Source of the DNA: Muribaculaceae bacterium
Lineage (GTDB): Bacteria > Bacteroidota > Bacteroidia > Bacteroidales > Muribaculaceae
Reading direction: 5' to 3'
DNA length: 64,000 nt
NCBI GenBank assembly: GCA_017557625.1
Contig: JAFYYG010000001.1
Coordinates: 56,248 to 120,247, forward strand
Part shown: in pieces, positions 36,901-43,863 of the stretch
Layout: the number at the start of each line of letters is the position of its first letter
How positions within the stretch are numbered: position 1 is the first letter of the stretch
Translations under genes and position numbers: made by a program
Notes under the pieces: model-generated
The model's input: only the letters and a program-made list of their open reading frames with translations
Databases searched by the model: none
What the model was told of the DNA's origin: nothing

Positions 36901-37852
36901 TGCCTGCGGCAAGAAGAATCACAGCACCATAGGTGTTTGCAACCTCGGTATAGGCGCGACTGGTGATGCTCGTGCCATCGTGAGGACCGATGTCACTACC
37001 CAAACTGATGCTGATCACACAAGGCTTGCCAAGTTGCTGAGCGTACCAGCCGATATACTTTGCCGAACTAACTATTGCGTTTTCGGTCAAAGACGAGCCG
37101 CAGCCGCAAAGGATAAGATCGGCCTCGGGAGCCATACCGGCATAGTTGCCCACGTGTGAGCCAGCGGCGCAACCCGAGGTGTGGGTGCCGTGGCTCTCGC
37201 TGCTGTCGTCGCAGGTGAGGACACCAATCTGGCTGGGGGTGGTATATTGATACCCCATCATCTGCACACCGTCGATGACGGGTTTGGTGCCGCCGTTGGC
37301 ACTGCTGGCGTTAGGCAGATACACCGCCTTGACACGAGAGTTGCCGTTGTCATCAAGGAACGCACGGTGGTTGAACTGGATACCGTCGTCGATGAGACCA
37401 ACTACCACACCTTGCCCGGTGTAGCCTTGTGGCAGGCCATAGTTGGTTCCATCCCACGCCTTGTCGGCATTGACGATACCTTTTGCCACATCGGTGAGCA
37501 GTCGGGCATTGCGGGCGATGCCCACTTGCTTCACACCTTTCATTCGGGCAACAGCCTCAATTTTGTTGACAGGAATACTGACAGTTACAAAGTCGCTGAA
37601 CTTGCCAGTGACTTTCACTCCGTTAGCCTCAAGTTCGGCTATTGAAACCCCATTAAGGGAGATGAAGCATTCCACATACTCCACCCCGTTCACGGTCTTT
37701 GGCGAGGCAAGAATTGTCTTGCCATCGGGTGCCTGGGGAGCTGCATTGGCACGCTGCTGCAGGAACACCTTTGTCGGGGCGCTCAGCTTGTCTTGGGCCA
37801 TCATGCCCAGCGACACGCTAATCGCCATCAGGATTAGAATAAATTTTCTCAT
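33953..37852 (-). CDS. Secreted S8 subtilisin-like protease, dockerin-tagged
   Basis: A 1299-residue paralogue of the 29022 protein. Signal peptide 1-20; propeptide; S8 domain with Asp155 (VGLIDDGIQF), His221 (ESHGTHTSGCAAGS) and Ser540 (SGTSMATPTAAG). Two immunoglobulin-like domains (about 604-810), one shared module (about 812-990, subtype B, CTQVKAYVKGGG and GGGSYPDLLEIGFKAE), a split fibronectin III with beta-sandwich insert (about 995-1235) and a two-repeat dockerin-like tail (about 1243-1299, GDVNCDGEVTTVDIT). The first about 990 residues track the neighbouring T9SS-tagged subtilase closely, but the two diverge completely afterwards, so the tail has been exchanged. Confidence 0.92.
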   Translation of the reverse strand: MRKFILILMAISVSLGMMAQDKLSAPTKVFLQQRANAAPQAPDGKTILASPKTVNGVEYVECFISLNGVSIAELEANGVKVTGKFSDFVTVSIPVNKIEAVARMKGVKQVGIARNARLLTDVAKGIVNADKAWDGTNYGLPQGYTGQGVVVGLIDDGIQFNHRAFLDDNGNSRVKAVYLPNASSANGGTKPVIDGVQMMGYQYTTPSQIGVLTCDDSSESHGTHTSGCAAGSHVGNYAGMAPEADLILCGCGSSLTENAIVSSAKYIGWYAQQLGKPCVISISLGSDIGPHDGTSITSRAYTEVANTYGAVILLAAGNEADIIGHAKKTLASDDDYMAVTNTVSSWWGSASGSCDIWNSTSDELQIKVIVNGSQSDWMTSGTFNSVTVSGGVDAYNNRYNLYIESSASSATYVIKGSAGNTINVFTDCWYSTLSSSSGTVSGYTITPGTYEGSMCDDMTSPKVISVGAQASRSSDGYGQGDVAYFSSYGVDCNGVNQPFITAPGHYVISSVNGYDTYQSTSWSMTYNGQTYNWGQMSGTSMATPTAAGVVALYLQADPTLDVDRVKEVIAETATAYPLNSTSPVMARGHGIINALDGIEYILQHQGPTIIAKPDAVTFEGYAGETYTQVVKVKGYNLNGPITITKSGNAAYSVSHTTISAEDAYNGVDVTITYAPTAAGETTATLTLTNPEAETQTVTITGVAQPRVPTILTDSEALSFNAKLSTPATRTVKVNGLFLTNDITVTLNDQNNVFSVSPTTISKDNTGIDTPVAVNVTFNSDVEGDFTGSLTLTSNGAVTKTVQLTAKATDKGMASDPYLDLAKYETIDEVGATVSGMSTIYKYTEYAADECAWLTLSCYGALKADDTQNWYETNSLSQYNNEWNATDVFLGDAAYFGSNNAYSIYGSGSQTFYVTGCTQVKAYVKGGGYSSTNATLSIYECSLNADGTLNPANTATSTQQGSDGVITSAELDASKIYKVQLAGGGSYPDLLEIGFKAELCGPGPVATAATDITASSFVANWNAVEGADSYILRILPKNYDILTESFSKFTKAGAQDISSKLDEYMDNAGWTGSKIYEAIGGARLGTGSSAGTLTSPGLDLTTSGGKVTVQFKAKTFNNDTNCGFKVSCGNASQSVTVANNTEETFTVVLDCNAAAGQNITFENTAGGKRVIITSIHIMDGDHAKALRSIDFDGITIPGITGTSYKVVNLDPATTYFYDVKAVIGTKETKWSNRIMVTTLNGGIVGDVNCDGEVTTVDITCLYNYLLNGDETYLATSDVDGDGFITTADITVIYNILLGAK

Positions 37853-37910
37853 GAAAATAGTTATTAAAGTGAATAATTATGTTTTTATCATTTTGACATT
37901 AAAAAGTCCA

Positions 37911-37918
37911 CAAATTTA
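37911..37918 (-). promoter_or_regulatory. -7 box of the 33953 gene
   Basis: TAAATTTG on the minus strand, followed by TGGACTTTTTAATG, matching the initial transcribed sequence of the neighbouring S8 gene. A TTG lies 23 bp upstream, slightly too far. Confidence 0.5.
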
Positions 37919-38094
37919 GGGATAATAATTGAAAACAGAACCAACATTCCATTCAAAAAAACGTGAAAAAATAATGAAAAATCAAAATAAAACAAGATGC
38001 CAACATGATGAATTAGTTTTCACTTTACAACAGAGAGTTTATAAGTTATGATTGCTTCTATGCAAATCAAAGTGTTTTTTGGTATTTTCGATCT

Positions 38095-38565
38095 TTAATC
38101 TGCAAGCTCGCAAGTGGCAAAACCCATTTCTTCAGCCTTTTCGGGTGTTACCATGAAATAGGTGACTTCGCCTTCGGTGCACAGATTGCCGTTGCTGTCG
38201 GTTATCTCGGCGTGCATCGTTAGGATGTTGCGCACCTGCTTGACGATGCGAGCCCGGATGGTGAGCCTTGTGTCATTGCTGGAGATGGGCTTGCGGAACC
38301 GCACGTTGAGGTTGGCGGTGAAGCCGCAGGTTTGCATCTTGCGTGTCACCACCCATCCGCAGGTCTCGTCGATGAGGGTGCTGAGGATGCCTCCGTGCAT
38401 GGTGTCGACCCACCCCTGATAGTGCTCCGATGGATTCCAGAAACTCACGATGTCGTCACCATCCTCCCAGAACTCCATGTGCAGTCCAATAGGGTTATTG
38501 GGAGAGCATCCAAAGCAGTTATACTCTGGCCTGCCCACCCACGGACTTTTGATTTTTCTCATCAT
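38095..38565 (-). CDS. PaaI-type hotdog thioesterase
   Basis: A 156-residue cytoplasmic protein with the PaaI/4HBT hotdog pattern: an N-terminal FGCSPNNPIGLHMEF segment, then MHGGILSTLIDETCGW, where HGG and the following acidic residue form the usual thioesterase active-site helix, and ANLNVRFRKPI for the next strand. It probably hydrolyses an acyl- or aryl-CoA thioester; the substrate is unknown. The start is MM, and either Met may be used. Its first codon lies 3 bp after the stop codon of the upstream carbohydrate-binding gene, so the two should be co-transcribed, although their roles look unrelated. Confidence 0.85.
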   Translation of the reverse strand: MMRKIKSPWVGRPEYNCFGCSPNNPIGLHMEFWEDGDDIVSFWNPSEHYQGWVDTMHGGILSTLIDETCGWVVTRKMQTCGFTANLNVRFRKPISSNDTRLTIRARIVKQVRNILTMHAEITDSNGNLCTEGEVTYFMVTPEKAEEMGFATCELAD

Positions 38566-38568
38566 TAA

Positions 38569-40077
38569 TTATAAATTAGGAGTCGAGACGGTTACCAATG
38601 CCACGGCATTGTTGTAGAACGAAGGTATGTCAAATGAGATTCCTTCGCAGTTATACGTAGAACCGCCTGTCACAACCTGGTTGCGCAGGTATTTATATTT
38701 TTGTGTGTAGCCAGGAGATACCGTCGAGGACTTGCCGCCGATGCCTAAAATGTATCCTCCATTGGTGAAGAATCCGCACTTGCCGTTAAAGGCACGGGCA
38801 TCGTCACGGCTGGCAGCCACTTTCACGGTGCCTCCGCTTATGGTGATGGCTCCATCGGCCTTGATGCCTCCAGCTTTGGTGTCGTTAGTGGATGTGTACT
38901 CATACACGTCGCCAGTGGTGATGGCGGTGAATGTGCCACCGCTGATATTGACACTGCCGTCGGTGTTCAGGCCCTTACCGCCAATGCCTGTGCTGACAAG
39001 GTATACTGTGCCATCTGTCATGATGAAAGTGCTGTCGCTTTTCATTGCCGCGCAGCTGCTGATGTCGGCCGCTGCGGCGTCATACACCGCGTTTCCACTT
39101 GTGCTTGAAGTGATTGAGCCACCAGCAATTGTCATAATCGACTCGCACTTGATGCCTTTCACGGCGTTGGCGGTGGTGGTGACATTGAGGGTGCCGTTGT
39201 TCATGATGAACTGTCCGTTGTTGGTGTCGGTCTCATCTTTTGTGCATCCCACATCCACACCATCTCCGCCAGTAGTATAAATAGTCACGTTACCGCCATC
39301 CATTTGGAAGTACTGGTTGATGTGGAAGCCGTCGCTCACAGAGTTGGTCACGTTGATGGTGCCACTCATGATGCGGGTGTATTCATCACTAAAGTAGGCA
39401 TGTTTACTGTTACCTGTTAGGGTTAGTGAGCCCGAGCCGTCAATCACAGCGTGACCGTTGATGAAGCAGCACGCTTTATGTGTTCCGCCCGTAGCGTCGG
39501 TCAATGTATTGGTGCCGTTGAGAGTGAGGTCGATGCGCTTGCCGTTGTCGATGTTGATGGCAGCGCTGTCGGGGTTGTGGATGGAGAGGTCGGTAAGGTT
39601 CACATAGCACTTATAGTCACCGTCCATATAGAATGAGCCGTTGGTGGTTGAACCACTAAGGTTGTAGAACACAGAGTCTTGCAGAGCGGGGTCGGCCACG
39701 ATGTTGACATGCGCGCCGTTGACCATTACCGATATTTGGCTCTTGATGTTCTTGGCCACAGTAACAGTTGCCTCGTTGCCGTTATACACCACGTTGATTG
39801 TGAAATCGGGCAACCCCGGGTCGGGCTCGCCATTAAGGAGGACATCATAGACTGCCGTCACGTCGGCAGCGGTGATGTTACCGTCACCGTTCACGTCTCC
39901 ATTAACAATATGTGAGTTGTCGTTATTGAGCATAAAGTCATAGAGAGCAGTCACATCGGCAGCAGTCACAAAGCCATCGCCATTGACATCGCCATAAACG
40001 TTTCCAGCAAGTGCGCTAGTATTATATCCAATTGCTGCCATCATCATGAGCAGCACTGCAAATAACGTCTTTTTCAT
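38569..40077 (-). CDS. Cthe_2159-like carbohydrate-binding protein with N-terminal dockerin
   Basis: A 502-residue secreted protein. After a signal peptide (1-25) it carries a two-repeat dockerin-like segment at the N-terminus (about 27-84: GDVNGDGFVTAADVTALYDF, then GDVNGDGNITAADVTAVYDV), unlike the other tagged proteins here, which have it at the C-terminus. The rest is a parallel beta-helix-like repeat region (about 95-490) with phrases such as GSGSLTLTGNSKHAYFS, SDGFHIN, GGDGVDV and SVNISGGTFTAITTGD. This matches the carbohydrate-binding Cthe_2159 family (PF14262), whose founding member binds cellulose or acidic polysaccharide with calcium. The glycan bound here is unknown. It has a promoter at 40103-40133. 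Confidence 0.82.
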   Translation of the reverse strand: MKKTLFAVLLMMMAAIGYNTSALAGNVYGDVNGDGFVTAADVTALYDFMLNNDNSHIVNGDVNGDGNITAADVTAVYDVLLNGEPDPGLPDFTINVVYNGNEATVTVAKNIKSQISVMVNGAHVNIVADPALQDSVFYNLSGSTTNGSFYMDGDYKCYVNLTDLSIHNPDSAAINIDNGKRIDLTLNGTNTLTDATGGTHKACCFINGHAVIDGSGSLTLTGNSKHAYFSDEYTRIMSGTINVTNSVSDGFHINQYFQMDGGNVTIYTTGGDGVDVGCTKDETDTNNGQFIMNNGTLNVTTTANAVKGIKCESIMTIAGGSITSSTSGNAVYDAAAADISSCAAMKSDSTFIMTDGTVYLVSTGIGGKGLNTDGSVNISGGTFTAITTGDVYEYTSTNDTKAGGIKADGAITISGGTVKVAASRDDARAFNGKCGFFTNGGYILGIGGKSSTVSPGYTQKYKYLRNQVVTGGSTYNCEGISFDIPSFYNNAVALVTVSTPNL

Positions 40078-40102
40078 TTTTATTAGTTGTTGATTAATTC
40101 TG

Positions 40103-40133
40103 CAAATGTAAAGAAATAAAATTAACTATGCAA
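40103..40133 (-). promoter_or_regulatory. Promoter of the carbohydrate-binding protein gene (TTG-20-TACATTTG)
   Basis: On the minus strand TTG (complement of 40131-40133), 20 bp, TACATTTG (40103-40110), 25 nt before the start codon. Confidence 0.7.
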
Positions 40134-40349
40134 ATATTAAATCTATAAGAGACCTTTTTTTGTCAGCATTTTTATGCAAATCACCAATATTAATCAATAA
40201 AATCATAATGAATGGCTTTGGGACATAGTTAATAAACTACTTTAATTAGTCAAATTGTTCTTGTTTCCTTTTTTTTGCTTTTATAAAGACGAACCCATTG
40301 CATTAATTATTTTTAATTATTAAGAACATAAATTTTAGAATTATTGTTT

Positions 40350-40357
40350 TATCTTTG
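40350..40357 (+). promoter_or_regulatory. -7 box of the first GHL10 gene
   Basis: TATCTTTG fits TAnnTTTG, 39 nt before the ATG at 40397. No TTG at ideal spacing. Confidence 0.5.
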
Positions 40358-40396
40358 TCGGTTGAAATGTACACTAATAAAAAACTACTATAAAAG

Positions 40397-43300
40397 ATGA
40401 CAAAAAAAATAACAATTCTCATTCTGATGCTTGCTTTAGTGCTTCCGGCCTTGAAGGCCGAGGAGCAGAAGCGTGAGATGCGTGCCGCGTGGCTCGCCAC
40501 CGTGTCTAACATCGACTGGCCTAGCGAGCGTGGCACTGGCGCGGCAGTAATAGCCCGTCAGAAACAGAGCCTAATTGAATATCTCGACGGCTTTGCCAAC
40601 ACTAACATGAATGCCGTGTGCATACAGGTTCGCTCGATGTGTGATGCCATGTATCAGTCGAGCTACGAGCCCTGGTCGAGCTACCTCACTGGCTCTCGTG
40701 GCACTAATCCCGGTTGGGATCCATTAGCATTTGCCGTGGAGGAGTGCCACAAGCGCGGCATCGAGTGCCACGCCTGGGTGAATCCCTACCGCTATGCCAA
40801 CGGCGGTCCTAACACATGGAATACCGCACAGGATCAGGCGTTGCGTGAGTCGGGCATTCTGCTCACATATACAAATGGCTCAGGAACTACCACCACAGTG
40901 CTTAACCCCGGCCTGCCGGAGTCGCGTGAGCGCATCGTGAACGTGTGCCGCGAGATGATTGAGAACTACGACATCGACGGCATCATCTTCGATGACTATT
41001 TCTATCCCAGCGGCATACCTACCAACAGCACTGCCGCCGATTACCAGCTGTGGCGCAACAGTGGCACCACGCTGAGTTTCGCCAACTGGCGCCGCGCTCA
41101 GGTCAACCAGATGGTTGCCGACGTCTATAACATGGTTCAGATGACCAAGCCGCAGGTGCGTTTTGCGATAGGCCCCGCCGGTGTTGCGGGAACTGCCTCT
41201 ACCAGCGCTTCGCAGCACGGTGTGACCCCTTGTCCCACCGGCAGTGACTGGCAATATTCATCGCTATTCAGTGACCCGCTGGCATGGCTTGAGGAAGGAA
41301 CCATCGACTATATCTCGCCCCAGCTCTACTGGAAGCGGAACCACTCGACCAACCCCTTCGGCCCGTTGACCCAGTGGTGGAGCTATATCGCTAAGCACTT
41401 CGGACGTCACCATTATGCCAGTCAGAACATCTACTTCATGGACAACGACGGCAACACCCAGACAAGTTGGGAGGAAATTGTGGCTCAGGTGCAGCTAAGC
41501 CGTCAATATACCGAGAACAACGCCCCAGGCGTGAACTTCTACTCCTCGCGCTATATAAATGGCCCACGCATGACAGGACTGGGCAATTATTTAGTTAGCA
41601 CCATATTCCCCAAAAAAGCATTGCCACCGGCTCTTGAATGGAAGCCTAAGGACAACCTCGACACCCCTGAGAATCTGTCGATTGACGGAACCTCTCTGAC
41701 GTGGGATTTCGTGGATGGTGAACTGGTAAAATATGCCGTTTACGCCATTCCAACTAGCGTTGACGTGAGCACCATCACCAGCGAGCAGTTTGAGGGCATC
41801 AAGAGCGACTATCTCGTTGCCGTGACCTATAACACTAGTGTGACACTCGCCGATGAATATGCCACAGGCTATTGGTTTGCCGTGTCGAGCGTTGACGGCT
41901 ACAACTTCGAATACACTCCCGCCTACCTCAACTGTCCCGCCGGCGAGGCCGAGCAGGTGACGTTGATTTCGCCAGTTGGCGATGCCCAGGCTCAGTGGTC
42001 GCAGGAGTTCTCGTGGAGTGCTGTGGAGGGTGCAACCTTCAAGATTGAGGTCGCCAGCGATGAGAATTTCAACAACGTGCTTATCACAGAGCGTGGTCTT
42101 AGCGAGAACCATATCACCCTTGACCTTAACGCGCTTGCCTCTGCTACCCGCTATTATTGGCGCGTGACAACGGTGGAAACTGGAAAATTTGACAAGCAGA
42201 GCGAAGTGGCATCGTTCATGACCCTACAGCGCGACCTCGCACCGCAGCCCACGCTACTTTACCCCGAAAACGGAGCCGAGATTGACGATAACTTCAAGTT
42301 CCTCATCACCGACGTGGGTGCCGACACCTACAAACTTGAGATTGCCCGCGATGAGGCGTTCACCAACATAGTCAAGACCGCCAACTACCTCCAAAGCGAG
42401 AACGGCAACCTTAGCTATCAGTGCGTGATATCGCTGCTTGGCACAGGCACTTATTACTGGCACGTGAGCACCACCAAAGCAGACTGCGACCCCAATGTGA
42501 GCGAAACCCGCTCATTCACCATCACCAACATAACCACTGGCAGCACCGAGACAGGATATGTGCAAATGGTTGACGTTGACAACGACACCTATGCTCCCAC
42601 TGATGGCGTGTCGATTACAAATAATTGGATTCGCTCGGTGAAGAACAACTACAACAATTTTGAACAGGAAAATTACGGATCCTTCAACCGCTCGTTCACT
42701 GTACTTGGCGATTTCCTGTACTTGACTGGACGTTCTGTCAATAGCTCAAACGCCGACTGCTATCTGCGTGTTTACAGTGCGAGGACCGGCGAGTGGCAGC
42801 GCGACATTGAATTGCCTGCCGAAGTTCAGGGCGACTATTTCCCCTGCAACAATGTGCTCGTTGATGACGCTGGCAATCTGCTCATCAGCAATATGTTGCT
42901 CAAGATTAACAATACTCCGCTTGTCATCTACAGCGTAAACCCAACCAATGGCGAGGTGACACTTCGCGCTACACTCTCGACAAGTGAGGCTACGGGCCGC
43001 ATCGACCACATTGACGTGCGTGGCGACGTGGCAGCAGGAAACTTCGAGGTGTTTGCCGCTCTCTCACGCAACAACCAGATAATTCGCTGGACATTCCAGA
43101 ACGGCACCCTTACCGATACTAAGGTGACTACTGTTGCGGCATTCTACCCAAGTAGTGCAGCCAATTTTGGCACCTCTCCTCGCATCAAGGCGCTGGGCTC
43201 TGATATTGTTATTGTACACGGCTCAAATATCCAGCCCACCAAGTATAATGTTGAAACTGGAGCTGTTGTTGACAGTTTTGACGGCAATAGTGCCCTCATG

Positions 43301-43789
43301 AAACAGGGATCTAATAGCGATGGTATTGACGCCTTTGAATTGTGTGGCAAGCATTTCCTGGTATATTCAAGTGGCGACTATCAGACTGCCGATGGCCATA
43401 ACTACCGCTTGGCGATGAATGCCGAGGGCGAAGACTTCGCCGGCATGAATGTGCTGTGGACTCTGCCCAAGAATGGCATAGGAGTGGTGAACAGCACCAC
43501 AATGAGCACGCCTTGCCTTGCGGTGCCAGGCGACAAGAGCAATGAGACGCTTATCTACATGTATGTTCCTGGCAACGGCATAGCAAAATATACCGTGACA
43601 GTTGCCGCGGCTGTGCCAGGTGACGTTAACGGCGACGGCTTTGTGACTGCTGCCGATGTGACAGCCCTTTATGACTTCATGCTTAACAATGATACTTCAC
43701 ATCTTGTTAATGGCGACCAGAACGGCGACGGCGACATCACCAGCGCCGATATTACAGCAGTCTATGATATTCTCTTGACTTCAAAATGA
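40397..43789 (+). CDS. Secreted GHL10-like (DUF187) protein with Fn3, propeller-like region and dockerin
   Basis: An 1130-residue protein. Signal peptide 1-21. Residues about 27-390 form the glycosyl-hydrolase-like 10 domain (PF02638): REMRAAWLATVSNIDWPS, NAVCIQVRSMCDAMYQSS, HAWVNPYR, DGIIFDDYFYPS, YISPQLYW. Family members such as YngK are thought to act on cell-wall or other polysaccharide. Fibronectin III-like domains (about 420-715) follow, then a 350-residue beta-propeller-like region (about 720-1072) related to the proteins at 58638 and 60259. The C-terminus is a two-repeat dockerin (1074-1130) of the AADVTALYDFML type shared with the carbohydrate-binding and propeller-like proteins, not the type on the proteases. 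It is followed within 74 bp by a paralogue. Confidence 0.87.
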   Translation: MTKKITILILMLALVLPALKAEEQKREMRAAWLATVSNIDWPSERGTGAAVIARQKQSLIEYLDGFANTNMNAVCIQVRSMCDAMYQSSYEPWSSYLTGSRGTNPGWDPLAFAVEECHKRGIECHAWVNPYRYANGGPNTWNTAQDQALRESGILLTYTNGSGTTTTVLNPGLPESRERIVNVCREMIENYDIDGIIFDDYFYPSGIPTNSTAADYQLWRNSGTTLSFANWRRAQVNQMVADVYNMVQMTKPQVRFAIGPAGVAGTASTSASQHGVTPCPTGSDWQYSSLFSDPLAWLEEGTIDYISPQLYWKRNHSTNPFGPLTQWWSYIAKHFGRHHYASQNIYFMDNDGNTQTSWEEIVAQVQLSRQYTENNAPGVNFYSSRYINGPRMTGLGNYLVSTIFPKKALPPALEWKPKDNLDTPENLSIDGTSLTWDFVDGELVKYAVYAIPTSVDVSTITSEQFEGIKSDYLVAVTYNTSVTLADEYATGYWFAVSSVDGYNFEYTPAYLNCPAGEAEQVTLISPVGDAQAQWSQEFSWSAVEGATFKIEVASDENFNNVLITERGLSENHITLDLNALASATRYYWRVTTVETGKFDKQSEVASFMTLQRDLAPQPTLLYPENGAEIDDNFKFLITDVGADTYKLEIARDEAFTNIVKTANYLQSENGNLSYQCVISLLGTGTYYWHVSTTKADCDPNVSETRSFTITNITTGSTETGYVQMVDVDNDTYAPTDGVSITNNWIRSVKNNYNNFEQENYGSFNRSFTVLGDFLYLTGRSVNSSNADCYLRVYSARTGEWQRDIELPAEVQGDYFPCNNVLVDDAGNLLISNMLLKINNTPLVIYSVNPTNGEVTLRATLSTSEATGRIDHIDVRGDVAAGNFEVFAALSRNNQIIRWTFQNGTLTDTKVTTVAAFYPSSAANFGTSPRIKALGSDIVIVHGSNIQPTKYNVETGAVVDSFDGNSALMKQGSNSDGIDAFELCGKHFLVYSSGDYQTADGHNYRLAMNAEGEDFAGMNVLWTLPKNGIGVVNSTTMSTPCLAVPGDKSNETLIYMYVPGNGIAKYTVTVAAAVPGDVNGDGFVTAADVTALYDFMLNNDTSHLVNGDQNGDGDITSADITAVYDILLTSK

Positions 43790-43863
43790 ACTAAAAGAGA
43801 ACCATCCCCAATGAGTTCACCCAATGAATTCAAATTCAAAAAAAATATAAACACTTTATAACA

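Larger units (their letters stand above)
40078..40396. other. Divergent promoter region
   Basis: A 319-bp AT-rich spacer between divergent genes. It holds promoters for both directions and nothing else that I recognise. Confidence 0.6.
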
